64,000 nucleotides of DNA from Ipomoea triloba. Taxonomy: Eukaryota > Streptophyta > Magnoliopsida > Solanales > Convolvulaceae. This document shows positions 1 to 12,390 of the stretch, piece after piece; position 1 is the stretch's first letter, and each line of letters begins with the position of its first letter. The DNA is taken from assembly GCF_003576645.1 (NCBI RefSeq), contig NC_044920.1, positions 4,371,338-4,435,337 of the forward strand, read 5' to 3'. The notes below the pieces were generated by a model, which searched no databases, had not been told where the DNA came from, and saw only the letters and a program-made list of their open reading frames with translations. Both the position numbers and the translations under genes were made by a program.

Positions 1-1002
1 TTTCACATTTTGCTTTTCTTTATTAAATCTAATATGATCCGTCCGATTTTTTCATATGTAAAGCTAAAATTGGTTCTTAGTAACATAAAGCATAAAAGAG
101 AAAGAAATATACAATTTCCAGATTTTTTAAATGGTAAGGGAATCAAAAGAGACTTTTAGCCCTACCACATCCATGTTGAGGATATGTTCAACATAAGGGA
201 TCATCTGTTCCTTTCCATTGTCATGTTCAACCGTTGAATATCCTAAATGAAATTATTATCTCAGTTGTCAAAATACGAATTCAGGATAAAATGGGCAAAC
301 GAAATGCTAAACATTGGCTAATTAACTTAACAACAAGCAAGTTACCTCCAACTATATCACAGTATAACATCTAGAAAAGAAAGATCGGCCATTCTCCCCC
401 ATCAATATTCTGAAAATTTAGAGCTTAGGGAGAAACTGTGAGATGCTCCAGCATTATCTCTGTGCCAAAAGCTGAAAACATAATATGATACAAAAATAAT
501 GAGATGTATGCCTGTCACAAAAACTAGCCAAAAATAATGAGATGTAACCACAGAAATGTCGGTAGTGCCTACCTTGAAGTGGATCATTGAGAGCATTATC
601 CATGATTGTCATATTTACTGAGACACCATAGGCTATGAATCACCACTGTGCCAGGTTAAAGGAATTTAGTTCTATTTAAGCAAGGTCTGGGATAGAGCCT
701 TGTGAAAAGAGCAATAGGTGGGAGAACCGAGAACTCCATCCAAATGGGATCTAACAATAGCTCAGCTCCAGAGTAGTCAGACCATAATGTGACTATCAGA
801 TGTCGGGGGCCATGAAACCGAAAAAGAAAAACCCTCAATTGCTGACAAAATCAGATTCACTCCCTCTTAATGAAAAACAAATTCCCAAGCCACAACTCCT
901 TGTGTTGAGCAATCGCCATCTTCTAACATGATGGTGTAGCCAAATTTTCAGACATCTCATGCCACAATTAAGAAACAAGATTTTTCAATTAGATAAAGTT
1001 TA
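1..1002. other. Intergenic sequence downstream of the PPR gene
   Basis: I see no supported gene here. Short open frames at 402-596 and 656-838 lack recognisable motifs. The part next to 1003 should hold the 3' untranslated region of the minus-strand PPR gene, but I could not place a polyadenylation site with confidence. Confidence 0.5.
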
Positions 1003-3033
1003 TTATGGATAGATAGAATTAACCATGCTGTAGGCTGGTTCTTTCTTTACACTACTTCTCTCCCTCCTCATCCTGATCTCATTGGCATCATCCAATCTTC
1101 CAGCTTCGATATACATATTGTATAGTAATATATAAGGGCCAGAGCTTTCCGGTTCAAGCTGCATTAATGCTTCAGCTGCTGTTTGTGCAAACTCCAGATT
1201 ATTATGCACTCTGCAAGCGCCCAATAATGCCCCCCAGACAACCTTATCTGGTTTCACGGGCATACTTTTTACTATGTCCATGGCCTCTTCAATTCGTCCA
1301 TGACGACCTACAATATCCACAAGAGAGGCAAAATGCTCCAGTCTTGGTTCGATACCAAATTCATCAACCATGGATTTGAAGTGGAAACGGCCTTCCTCCA
1401 CCAAACCTGCATGAGCACATGCAGAAAGAACTGCAATAAATGTGATATAGGTCGGTTTCATTTTAAGTTCCTTCATTCTGTCAAAAAGTTCAAATGCTTC
1501 GGTAGCCAAACCATGGGATGCATACCCTCCAATCATAGCATTCCAAGAGATTACATCTTTGCAAAATTTCATCCTGTCAAAAATGGATCTTGCTTCCATT
1601 ATAGCCCCACATCTGGCATACATAGTAATGAGGGAGTTGTTTAGCGGTACATCAGGAATGACAGTTTTTGTTACCAACTGATGAATCTGCATGCCAAGAC
1701 ACAGAGCTACAGTTTCTGCACAAATGCCTAGAAGCGAAGATAATGTGTGTCGATCAGGTTTTTCTCCTGCCAATTGCATCTGAATAAAAAGTCTTATTGC
1801 TCCTTTGTAGTCTGCATTTCTCTCATATGCTGCTATCATAGAATTCCAGGAGACACGATTCTTCTGGGGCATTCTTTTGAAAAAGTCACAAGCAAGTTCC
1901 AACTTGCCTCCCTGTGCATACCCTGAGATTATCGTATTCCACGAAAATGCATCTGGCTTTGGCATCATAGAAAAGAGATTTGAAGCTTCTTCCATATTTG
2001 AGATACGGACATAACCACTTATCATTGTGTTCCAGGAAAAAGTATCCTTTTCAACCATTAGATCAAAAAGCTCCCTAGCAGAAACCATATTCCCAGCCTT
2101 TACATAACACATTATCATTGAATTCCATGATACTACATTCCTTTCAAATCTCCTACACTGTCCTATACCCTTATCGGTATAAAATGGAATTTGATCGAAA
2201 AGATGACGAGCATCATCAGTCCTGCCTTTCTGACCATACCCAACAATCAAGGTGTTAAAAGCATAAACAAGATCACTGCTTTTATTACCACTTCTCTGAA
2301 AATCAAACAGTACATTTGCAGCAATATCCAATTTGTCATTCTGGATCAACCCTGACACAAGCGCACTAAGAGAAGCTGCATCTCGCTCTGGCATTCTGTT
2401 GAAAAATTCTATAGCAGCCTTCACCTCACCATTCTGCAAAAGCCCGGAAATGACTGCATTCCAAGATACTACATTCTTCTCAGGTATACAATCAAAAAGC
2501 TTCAACGCTTCATCTATTTTCCCAATCTTGGCATACCCACTGATCATTGTGTTCCAAGAAATGATATCTCTCATTGGCATTCGATCAAACAAATATCTTC
2601 CAAATTCTATGTATGCACTCCCCCGACAAGACATGTAACCAGAAATCATCAAATTCCACGAGACAACATCTCGCTCAGGCATTTCATCGAACAAGTCCTG
2701 AGCTTTCGCCATTTCCCGACGCTGGATGTATCCCGTGAGCATCGAATTCCACGTTACAATGTTTCTGTGCCTCAACTTATCAAACAAAGATCTTGCATCT
2801 TCAAGTCGGCCGCTTCGGATTAGCTCAGTGATTTTCTTGTTTGCTAGCCAGAGCTCCGGCGGATCCCGAGAAACCCTGGGCTTCAAGGTTGAGAAATAAT
2901 TCACCAGTTGGCATGTTTGTTTCTTGGCAGTGTATGCTCCACTTGCACGGCTATGGCGATTGGATTGTCGGTTGTGCCTTAATGCCATTAGAGGGCATCT
3001 ATAACTGCTCAAATTTCTGGAGCTGACCGCCAT
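1003..3033 (-). CDS. Pentatricopeptide repeat protein, E-class, organelle-targeted
   Basis: A single uninterrupted frame encodes 676 aa, as is usual for plant PPR genes, which mostly lack introns. From about residue 65 onward tandem short PPR motifs repeat the WNxMIxGY...A..LFD.MPERDVVSWN pattern many times, mostly of the 31-residue S type. A block near residue 595 (VVWGALLGACRVHNN) begins the C-terminal E motif, and the protein ends soon after AYSMV with no DYW domain. The first ~55 residues are rich in Arg, Ser and Ala with no acidic residue, as expected of a mitochondrial or plastid targeting peptide. The family binds organellar RNA, and E-class members commonly specify C-to-U editing sites. 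It resembles the Arabidopsis At1g62260 type (PCMP-E), a recollection I could not check by alignment. The start is the first in-frame ATG and is close to the family's usual length. The editing target cannot be read from the sequence alone. Confidence 0.93.
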   Translation of the reverse strand: MAVSSRNLSSYRCPLMALRHNRQSNRHSRASGAYTAKKQTCQLVNYFSTLKPRVSRDPPELWLANKKITELIRSGRLEDARSLFDKLRHRNIVTWNSMLTGYIQRREMAKAQDLFDEMPERDVVSWNLMISGYMSCRGSAYIEFGRYLFDRMPMRDIISWNTMISGYAKIGKIDEALKLFDCIPEKNVVSWNAVISGLLQNGEVKAAIEFFNRMPERDAASLSALVSGLIQNDKLDIAANVLFDFQRSGNKSSDLVYAFNTLIVGYGQKGRTDDARHLFDQIPFYTDKGIGQCRRFERNVVSWNSMIMCYVKAGNMVSARELFDLMVEKDTFSWNTMISGYVRISNMEEASNLFSMMPKPDAFSWNTIISGYAQGGKLELACDFFKRMPQKNRVSWNSMIAAYERNADYKGAIRLFIQMQLAGEKPDRHTLSSLLGICAETVALCLGMQIHQLVTKTVIPDVPLNNSLITMYARCGAIMEARSIFDRMKFCKDVISWNAMIGGYASHGLATEAFELFDRMKELKMKPTYITFIAVLSACAHAGLVEEGRFHFKSMVDEFGIEPRLEHFASLVDIVGRHGRIEEAMDIVKSMPVKPDKVVWGALLGACRVHNNLEFAQTAAEALMQLEPESSGPYILLYNMYIEAGRLDDANEIRMRRERSSVKKEPAYSMVNSIYP

Positions 3034-4168
3034 TTTTTGAGATTATTAAGAATACTGCTGGAAAGGTTTACAAAACCCAATAACTCATATACTTTTGTAG
3101 TGGGAATATATATATTGGTTTCGAATAATGACTTATTGAGTATAAATCCCCTATTATGAGCTTATATATTTAAATAAGAGAGGAAGGTTTATATATCTAG
3201 TTTTGTTTATAGCCCCGGACGGTGTGGTGTTCTATAATGAAACTTGAGTAAAAAAAAATTGAACAAAATTGAATATATGAATAACTAACACATTAGTTTA
3301 ACATTACAACTCAAATATATTTAATTAAGGGTACAAAGATGTCTTGAAATAAGTTTTTTCTTTTTTACACTAATTTGAATTTTTGGTTGGACAGCGGTAT
3401 TTGTAATTTTAAATTGAACTAAAAGTACTCTTGAATGATCTTAAATTATTAGTTTTATTTAAAATATTTATATTTATGGTATGCTTTTTTAACTATCTTT
3501 TTGCAGGGATATTTAGATACTTATTCTCCGAGATGGATAAAAGACATCTGGTATTCCTTTACAATTAGAAATGTAAGTATGTTTAGGGTATACTAGGCAT
3601 CTAATAAAATTTTCTAATTGTACTAAAGGATTATATTGTTCCACTATAAAGTTAGTAATACAAGTATGCCTAGTTTACCTAATTTACATCATGTAAATAA
3701 TTTATTCCAGGCCTCAGATCCAAGCACCTTAATACTTGCCCACTAGTAGAGCAAACACACGTTAGTTCAAATTTGTTGAAAAAATTTAGATGGTAAATCA
3801 CACACTTACACATGATAACGACCTGCAAAGAAACTCTAAACAATGTCTTACTTAACATTTCTCCCATTTTGTTCTATGGGTGTCTGAAAAATCAGTCCAT
3901 TTCATTATTATTTAATTAGCTCATTGGGTTGGATACTCATATCATATGAACTATGAAGAGGAATTAGAACATAATATGCAACAACAACAAAAAGAGTCAA
4001 TTTTAAGCTACTCTTTTTGCTGCACATAATATAAACATGATATATTGACATCACCAAAACCAACATTTACAATAGCAATTTTAAATATGTTCTATATTCT
4101 AAGTGATTTGCTATTAATCTATTATCTCCTGTACTGAAATTGTGAATTACTAACTGCCAAGTGATAAT
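3034..4168. other. Intergenic, AT-rich; promoter side of the PPR gene
   Basis: Holds the upstream region of the minus-strand PPR gene. A TATATATA stretch near 3105-3115 could act as its TATA element, about 75 bases from the ATG. No other gene or repeat could be supported. Confidence 0.4.
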
Positions 4169-4560
4169 GCCAAGAACCTTGTGGTCCAGTGGCATCAAAC
4201 ACTTCCCTTTATACGGGAGGTGGTGGGTCATTGTAACTGAGACAATGACAATGGCATATCTTGAATGAAGGTCTTATGATGGTCATTGTCATTGTTAAAT
4301 ACACAATTTGAGCTATAGGTGAAATAACACAAGTTTAATATATGTTGTACTAAATACTAACACAAGTTAAATACATGTGGCTCAAATTGCTAATTTTGAA
4401 CTAAAGGGAAAGGTTTGATACCACTGGTAAATGGTGATTTTGCTGGTATTGTATTTCAATTGCATTTCAATAGTGGTGACTGGTAACTGAGACAATGACA
4501 ATTGCATTTCAATAGTGGTGACTGGTAAATGGTGATTTTGCTTAACGAATGAAGTAATTT
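4169..4560 (+). repeat. SINE head fragment followed by short tandem duplications
   Basis: 4169-4230 matches the head of the SINE seen complete at 8230 (CCTTGTGGTCCAGTGGCATC, then GGAGGTGGTGGGT), but it breaks off before the box B motif. The following bases carry small direct repeats: TAACTGAGACAATGACAAT occurs near 4237 and 4487, and TTTCAATAGTGGTGACTGG occurs twice between 4460 and 4530. This looks like slippage or repair filler at a broken SINE. Confidence 0.6.
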
Positions 4561-5088
4561 GTAAAGTTTAAACTTGTAATTTGAAAATTGTGTAGTTGTG
4601 AAGTGTGGACTATTATTTTGTGTATATATATTTTTTAACTTAATTAATTAATGTGGCTTTCTCACCTACTTAGCTAACTTAATTAGCTAAATTGGTATTT
4701 CAGGCTATATTTTTGTAACTTAAGTTGTAATTTGCATTTTGCAAGATATATATTTTCATTCTTTTGTAATATATTTTCTAATTTTCTATTTTTTTTTTTC
4801 AAACCAAAGTTAATATGAAATTCAAAAGTATCTAACCGAATCCAAAGCTAAAGAAATTCGATGGTTATAATGCTTAAATTGAACGGTTTAGATACAACAA
4901 TATAAAACCGAAATCCAAACGGATTGGCGGATGAGAAATCTGATTCGTTTAAACTCGTCCGACCAAAAGAAGGCAATACCTTTACCTTCTTTTAAATATT
5001 TGCACTTTATGTATGCATCAACCAAAAAAAAAAAAAAAAAAAAACTAAAATAAGGTAGTATGGACAGTCACCTTCTTTTCAAATAAAG

Positions 5089-6691
5089 TTTTGAAAAGAG
5101 TTTTTTCCCAAAATGGTCCCTCGACTATTGCTCATTCTCAATTTTGCATTTCGACTTTCAATTGCACCTAATGTGATCCTTCGACTTTTAAAAACTCACC
5201 CAATTTGGTCCTCCATTACATATTCCGTCAAATCAGTGTTAAAATGGAGGGTATTTTCATCCATTTACCTATTGTTAGCCTAATAAACATTGAGAAATAG
5301 TTGAGGGACCATTTTGGGAAAAACTATTTTATTTATTTCATTTTTGTTTATTTTCATTTTTTAGACTCTACAAAATTAGAATTTCTATACATTTTTTCTT
5401 ACAAATATAAATAGTTAAAATCGCGCAATCCAAACTCAAAATTTTTAACTTTCTTTACAGACTTTTCCTCTAAATATACAAACTATTCCTATGAAGTTTT
5501 ACAATAAATTCCGTAAATTTCATAAATACTCATATACTTTTTTTTTATTCTTTTATTTTTTTTTATGTTCATAGACAATCAATCACTATGTATCACATTA
5601 AATATTACTTTTACCATTGAAAATAATATTTTTTTCAAGCGTAGACACCCAAAGAGTGTAAAATGTAGGGAAAATATTGGACCGAAAGGTAAATTTTTCT
5701 AGTAAACTTCTCAGGTGAGCCGAAAAGTAAAATCTCGTCAATGTTTCCTGTAATATTTTCTGTATTTGATTTCAAAGTAATTATTAAATTTTATATTAAT
5801 TTACATTATTTAAGATATTGTATGACATCTTTTATATGTTTTCCTCTTCTTATTTTTTTTATTAATTATTAATTATTAAGGCAAGTATAATTTATTTTGT
5901 AATGTGGACACATTATTTTTAATAATTTTGATTTAATTAAATTATACCTTAATTATAAAAATCCTACCTAATAATTTTAGTATATTACACGGGACACAAT
6001 AATTATTATAAATAATGTTTAATAATTGTCAATTTGTATTCAACCATAAAATTTATAGTTAATTTTTAAGTCAATCATAAAATCTTTTGTGATGTGGGCA
6101 CATTATTTTTAATTATTTGAGTTTAATAATATTATATCTTATTTATAAAAAAATCAAAAGTAATATATTTAGTACTACGAATGTGACTAAGAATTATTTT
6201 AATCGGTGCTTAAAAAATGAGTATTTATAAAATTTACGAAACTTATTGTAAATCTGCATAGGAATAGTTTGTATATTTAGATAGAAGGAAAAAGTCTGTA
6301 AAAAAGTTAAAATTTTTTAGGATGGATTGCACGATTTTAATTATTTATATTTGTAAGAAAAAATTGTATAGAAATTCTAATTTTATAGAGTCTAAAAAAT
6401 GAAAATAAACAAAAATGAAATAAATAAAATAGTTTTTCCCAAAATGGTCCCTTGACTATTCTCAAAATGGTCCCTCAACTATTTCTCAATGTTTATTAGG
6501 CTAACAATAGGTAAATGGACGAAAATGACCTCCATTTTAACACTGATTTGACGGAATATGTAACGGAGGACCAAATTGGGTGAGTTTTTGAAAGTCGAGG
6601 GACCACATTAGGTGCAATTGAAAGTCGAAATGCAAAATTGAGAATGAGCAATAGTCGAGGGACCATTTTGGGAAAAAAACTCTTTTGAAAA
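5089..6691. mobile_element. Foldback Mutator-like element with long terminal inverted repeats
   Basis: The element runs 5098-6682 (1585 bp) and is flanked by a perfect 9-bp direct duplication TTTTGAAAA at 5089-5097 and 6683-6691. The outer ends are GAGTTTTTTCCC and its complement. Inverted similarity continues for roughly 450 bp on each side (about 5098-5545 against 6215-6682), including the AAAATGGTCCCTCGACTATT block. A 9-bp TSD with very long inverted repeats is the mark of Mutator-like elements. The central ~650 bp is AT-rich with no coding capacity, so the element is non-autonomous. The right arm has a small extra duplication near 6445-6480. Confidence 0.85.
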
Positions 6692-8229
6692 TAAGGTAAT
6701 GACACTAGTACTTTACTCAAAATTATTTAGGATTTTGAATTTATACAATTTTGTCTCGTCCTTGTCAAATTTACACAAAAATATCAACATCCCGAGAAAT
6801 TGAAATTTAAAAATTGGATCAAATTATATAATATGATAAGAATAATAATGGACCCGAAAAATTATAATTTTTCCAATAACATATTTTGGCCATTTTACAT
6901 CATATTGTAGGAAAGATTTTGAAAGATATGAAGTGTGATCGTGGCCCAATCTTTAATGTTTAGGCCAAATTTTCATCCATTTTCTATAGTCAATGCAGAC
7001 AACTTTTTCATCTTTTTTTTCCATTTTGTAAGGGTCAATTGCTAGTGCTCTGATTTGAAGTATGCTTTGCTGCCAAAGAACTTTCTTCTTTGTACTTGAC
7101 TTTTAATATCATCTTGACACCTCTGCAAAAACCTTCATGCGCATTTCGAAAAAAAAAAAAAAAAAGTTGAGCGGGATTTAGATTATGGAAAGTACATAAT
7201 TTATGATAAATAAAATAATTTTTTTTTCCATATATCCAATATCTTCACTACAATAAGATTAATTCAGACACGACCCTAGTCATATTAGTAGAGTTTGACT
7301 CACTCTGAAAAAAGTTTGACACAAAACTTTTAAGTGTGACGTACTCTTTACAAAGTTCAAACCTTTGACTTTGCAGTTACATGAGCCCAAATCGAGGAAT
7401 AATATTTTATAAGCATTAGTTATTTATAAATTAAAAATATTTTTTCATATCGTAATTTTATCTTTAATGTTTAGCCCATGACATAACATGATCGGTAAAG
7501 ATTTAAAAAAAAATCATTATATTCATTGATTATCTGTTAATTAATTGATTTCACTATGAGTTAACAAGATAAAGAGATATCATTAAAAGAGTTCATTTAC
7601 TTAAATACAAAAAAAAAAAAGTAATAAAATAAAGATACATTAGGAAGTAATTTGAGGAAAGGAGTATATCATGACTCTTATAAAGCCTGATTGAAAATGA
7701 TATTGGGTCTAAGTTCTAAACTTTTGTATAACAAATTATATGTCTTGTGACAAGTATCATAACCATTCATATTTATTCACTATTTATAAATTGATCGATT
7801 TCATCATAAATTAATTAATTTGGATTCATAAAATATTGAATTATGTAGGTGTTGCATCATCCCATAGACATTATATTATGGCCTATATAGGGTACAATGG
7901 CATTAAATTTTGTAGGTTTGAAGTCAACTAATTAAGTAATTGCTATATGTGAAATTTCAACTTTGTCAAATTTCAAACAATGAGTGGGGGACAGAGGTTT
8001 GTGTGGCTATGGATGTTTAATGCTGTGTGCCACTAGAAGTTGAAATCTTCTTGCTTTATTATTATTTTTTCTCCTATGCCATACATTAAAATTAACTTGT
8101 GTCATTGTTTGATGTCAACTCCTCTAGCATATTGGCTTTTATAATGAAAGAGAGATTCATGCTTTTGGATTTTTTTTTTTTAATTTGATGGGGAAAATAC
8201 ATTTCAGCATAATTATATAGATTTTGAGA
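6692..8229. other. AT-rich intergenic sequence
   Basis: No gene could be supported. It holds A-runs near 7150 and 7608. A CACTACAATAAG string near 7237 resembles a CACTA terminus but has no partner end in view. Confidence 0.4.
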
Positions 8230-8382
8230 GCCAAGGACCTTGTGGTCCAGTGGCATCAAACCCTTCTTTTTATATGGAGGTGGTGGGTTCGAGCCTCAGT
8301 GGAGGCAATACTGATTCTTGTGCTTCAATAGGTTTATGAACAGATAGTGCATTCTAATAGAGTTAGTAGTATTTAAAAAAAA
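8230..8382 (+). repeat. tRNA-derived SINE, family A
   Basis: It starts with GCCAAGGACCTTGTGGTCC (box A-like region), has a box B at GGTTCGAGCC, and ends in GTTAGTAGTATTTAAAAAAAA. The same arrangement recurs at 11201-11344 (minus), 44134-44277 (plus) and 63075-63213 (minus), so it is a dispersed family. The internal RNA polymerase III promoter boxes and the 3' A-rich end are typical of plant SINEs. Confidence 0.8.
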
Positions 8383-9594
8383 TTCTTTTATATAATAACT
8401 ATTTTTCCGTATTATTATATCCTTGTTCATTAAGCCTCAACCCGATTTTTTTTATAGTTCCTACTTATTGACTCTTAGTGTAATTATTACATCATATTTA
8501 ATTTGATATCTCTAAGTTTTATATTTTCAACACTCTCGCTAATAACATTTTGATTTAGTGGCACGAAATAACTCTCCTAAATGGGAGGTCATGATGGGTT
8601 CAAGCCCCAGTAAGACTTACTACAGGGAGATTTCCCAAGCATGACTAAATAGCTTTTCAATTTGGATTATTTGAAGTTTTATAAAAGTATTGAATACTAA
8701 ACACATATTATAATACAAAATAAAAGAATTGGCCCTTGAGGCTAGCTCAATTGGTTTCACTGATCACCTTAAAGCTTTACTCTAATTAATAATAGTGTAG
8801 GACTCAAATTTCACTGGGAACGTGTGTGTGTGGGGGGGGGGGGTCATTGGGAGACTTTAATGGCTTAACCGATCAATGGTAATGAAGACTCCTTGTGCGC
8901 AGAGTGTACATGCAAGGGATGGGATCATGTGGACTGACTGGACGACTCGTAATTATCTTCTCTTAGGACTTTTGGGTTGGGTTTTAGAAGCTTATAATTA
9001 ATCTGTCGTAATTGAGAAACCTAATGTATAAAAAAAATTGTTTATGGGTAGAAAATAATTATTTACATAAGATATTATCTTAAATGATGTGGTTATGACA
9101 ATGGTTGCCGGTTGGAACTCTTCAAATTCATTATCTATTAATTAAACCTACTATAAATTAATGAGATTAAATTATGTCATGATTTGGCGTAAAACATTCG
9201 AGAAAAGCAACATTACATATTGGGTATTGTCTTGACCCATCATGAAAATATCTTTTAATATCCATCAAAATGCAATATATTGAATTTTCTTTTGTTTTAT
9301 GCTCCGTATCATTTTTTTCAAATTCGTAATTTCATCTCAAAATATAAAACTAATTCAATTGAACCCCATTCAGAGTGTAATGTGATAATCTTAACACTAG
9401 TGCATAAAATTCCATCAAAATTTCGTAGTTAAGTTATTAAGTAAGATTGAGAGTATATTATAAAATCCTTATACCAACTAAGACAATAAAACAAAAGGTT
9501 CAACAAATAATAATTGCAAATTTTGCTAGTAATTAAAAACCATATTATTTTTGTTGCTGTTGTTGGTAAATCACTTTTTGTCTTCATTTTTCTT
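8383..9594. other. Intergenic with two further SINE-like remnants and a G run
   Basis: 8545-8650 carries a TGGGTTCAAGCCCCAGT box B-like segment and 8731-8830 a GAGGCTAGCTCAATTGG box A-like segment. Both look like decayed tRNA-derived SINEs. A (TG)n/(G)n tract sits at 8823-8843. No coding region could be supported. Confidence 0.45.
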
Positions 9595-9674
9595 TCGTTT
9601 CTAACCAATCAATGCATATTAATTACGCGATAAATCGTTTCTAACCAATCAATGCATATTAATTACGCGATAAA
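9595..9674. repeat. Perfect 40-bp tandem duplication beside a TA microsatellite
   Basis: A 40-bp unit beginning TCGTTTCTAACCAATC and ending ACGCGATAAA is present twice without change (9595-9634 and 9635-9674). A (TA)n tract follows directly at about 9676-9721. Confidence 0.9.
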
Positions 9675-9675
9675 A

Positions 9676-9721
<46 letters not shown>

Positions 9722-9723
<2 letters not shown>

Positions 9724-10480
9724 CGAGAATACTAACAATATTTACAGTTTGCAATTCAAATATTTTATACTATCTTATTCTAAGTAAAATATACAAAAGA
9801 AAAAAAAAACCCTTGATAAGATGTTGTGATTCTATAATTTGATTATGTGACATTGAAGAAATTATTAGTTAGGGTTCAAAACGTATGAGCCAAACCACCT
9901 TATTGATGTGAGGTAATTATTGTACCTATGCCATTTAGGTACTTGTACATGTCAAGAAACTGTTTTTGAATAAGCAATTTGTACTAATTTAAAGACAGCA
10001 TTAACGATAAATACATACATAAATTCTTCAATTCCCATAATTAATTATAATGCTTTATATTTTTAAATAAAAAACATAAATACCTCTTAACGCTAGTATT
10101 CTTAAAAAAAGGTGAAAGAGGTAAATAACAAGATTGCATTAGCTGGCCTAAAAGCCGGCCTCCTAATAGGGCCATGGGCTTGTGCCTAATATTAATTGGG
10201 CTGGGGAATGGAGATCCGAGCGTTAATTAGATTTAGAAATAATTGGAGCCCAAGGGCATCGTTTTTGAAGCCTAAATTAGGTCGAATAAGAAATAAAGTT
10301 TGAGGTCCAAAGTGTGGTAAGATATAAAGTATAGGGAGCCAGAGCACAAAGACTGAATGGATGGTTCGTAAAGTGAAGAAGGGAAGAAAGATTGGGGTCA
10401 AAGTGTGGTAAGGTGTAAAGTATATGGTGCTAGAGCTTAAAGCTTAGGAAAAAGGGACAAAGGGCGTGTTTGGCAGCGAA
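9722..10480. other. Intergenic with a diverged direct repeat
   Basis: Segments at about 10302-10348 and 10397-10440 share the CAAAGTGTGGTAAG...TAAAGTAT pattern, about 95 bases apart. Short minus-strand frames here have no recognisable motifs. Confidence 0.4.
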
Positions 10481-10509
10481 GTATTGAACAAAATGAGCAT
10501 TGGGGAGGA

Positions 10510-10615
10510 GTGGTATGCCTGGGTCGTGGGGTTTCGACCGACGACCCTTGCTCCAATCTCGGCTCATTAATGAGTAGCAGACCCCTTGTAGGCATAGTGA
10601 ACTAGAGCATACCAC
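10510..10615. other. GC-rich structured segment with nested inverted repeats
   Basis: A 9-bp outer inverted repeat, GTGGTATGC (10510-10518) and GCATACCAC (10607-10615), encloses a perfect hairpin GGGTCGT/ACGACCC (10521-10527 with 10541-10547, 13-base loop) and a palindrome CTCATTAATGAG. In minus orientation the hairpin region reads GGTCGAAACCCC, like a tRNA T-arm or box B. It stands out as GC-rich in AT-rich surroundings. It may be a tRNA-derived repeat or a folded RNA. I could not assign it. Confidence 0.5.
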
Positions 10616-10670
10616 CGGTGGGCGACCAGTAAACCACTCTCTGGTCTACTGTACTCGGACATTTTCGCCC

Positions 10671-11200
10671 CTTATTATTGAAATGATGAAGACGAAAGAG
10701 GAGATAATGTAGGTTTGGTCAACTTGTACAAATGCAAAGAAAGAAGAAGAAAAAACAAAACTATATAATGTGTGAAGAATTTTGATGAGGACAAGGGGTG
10801 GGAATATGTTAATTGTATAAAGTATGGTCGGCAGATGAAAATTAATATTGCTTCTCATCATTACCTCCAATGAGTCTTAATAATCTATGAAAATAAAATA
10901 AAATAAAATGAAAGATATATATGACAGGTGTTGAAACATGATTCATTTGGAGGCCTATTGGTTTACGACATCATGTTACATCCTTATATATATTTGGTGC
11001 TCATGCTTATTTTTATTTGATTAATTTATGTTAAGATTTAATCATAAATAACTAATTTGTTTAAAATGTTAAGATAAATTTTAAGAAAAATAACATTTTT
11101 CATCTTTATACAAAATAACAGCTTAAATTCATTCATTACTAATTTATATATAAAATTATTGACCCTTCAATTTTTTATAAAGTAGTAATTCTAGTCTGTG
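10671..11200. other. Intergenic, nothing recognised
   Basis: AT-rich sequence with short chance frames on the minus strand. No motif or repeat could be supported. Confidence 0.4.
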
Positions 11201-11344
11201 TTTTTTTTTTTTTTTTTTACTTTGTAACAATGTAGTATCCGTGCCTCCACTAAGGCTCGAAGTGGAGGCTCGAACCCATTCCCATCATCCATGTGGGAGT
11301 GTAAATCGGGACACCGAGTGCCACTAAACCACAAGGTCTTTGGC
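11201..11344 (-). repeat. tRNA-derived SINE, family A, minus orientation
   Basis: Read on the minus strand it has the CCTTGTGGTTTAGTGGCAC head near 11340, a box B GGCTCGAACC-type segment near 11270 and a terminal A tract (plus-strand T run 11201-11218). An extra CTCGAAGTGGAGG near 11255 looks like a small internal duplication. Confidence 0.75.
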
Positions 11345-12336
11345 ATTAAAGTCTTTGTTAATAAGTCAAGAAACTAAAAATTGTCACATGGTGAAAAGAG
11401 TGACTAAAATCGTCATATTATGAAAAATTAAATGGTCAATAATGTTAATGTTAACAAGTAAGTCCTTGAAATCACTATTTCGTATAAATATCATGACAAA
11501 AATATAATTTTGCCTAAACGTTATAAGTAAACCATTAAAATAAAAACTAAAGAAGAAATGAAGAATTCATTGTTATCCTATTGGACGCGTAACAATAATA
11601 AACATATATATATATCAAGAGGCAAACTTATATGCAGAGTTGTTAACTAAATAGACATCATCAAGATATGGTGATGAGAATTAGAATTCGCACATTTTGA
11701 AAGCCATACCCCCACACCCACAACCAGGCAATGAATGTGTGCGATTAAAAGCAAATGGATTGGAATGAGCAAAAAGGCACAAGTCATTTTCAAAATGGTT
11801 CTTTTTGGCTGGAAGTTTAAGCAAGATATATATGACTGACCACAAACTCCAACCAGCAAAGATATGCTTTTTCACAAGTTACTATCAACCTAGTAATTCT
11901 TGTCATCATTTTTTTTTTTTTTTGAAGAAACTAATGTTGTCTTTGCTCTCTGTTTTGGAAGCTATTATTTTACAACTACCCTTCTTTAAGCATCTTATCT
12001 GCTAGCCACAGTTGTTTTTTTTTTTTTTAAATAAATAATTTCACCCTTTTAAACTACAAATTTAGTACAAAAATAATGTTTTCTTTAAAATACTCCTCAA
12101 GTTTTAAATTTGATTTTTGTGCCTAATTTCATTTTATGTTTTTGGTTTAGCTAATAAAACTTTATTCAAGTTATTTACAATTTTTTTTTAAATATTTAGT
12201 GTTTCAAAATCAATTTTTATACCCCCATCATATTTATATGTCTAGTTTGCCTAATGAAACTTTATTTAATTTATTTACAATTCAAATTTTTTAAAAATAT
12301 TTTGTTTAGTATATAAAGTTTGCATATTTAACTAGA

Positions 12337-12390
<54 letters not shown>

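Noticed and set aside
1300..1644. Plus-strand frame opposite the PPR gene
   Set aside because: Antisense shadow of a highly repetitive coding sequence.
7237..7260. CACTACAATAAG as a CACTA transposon terminus
   Set aside because: No inverted partner and no 3-bp duplication were found nearby.
8230..8382. Functional tRNA gene
   Set aside because: Box A and box B are present but no cloverleaf forms, and the 3' tail and several copies show it is a SINE.
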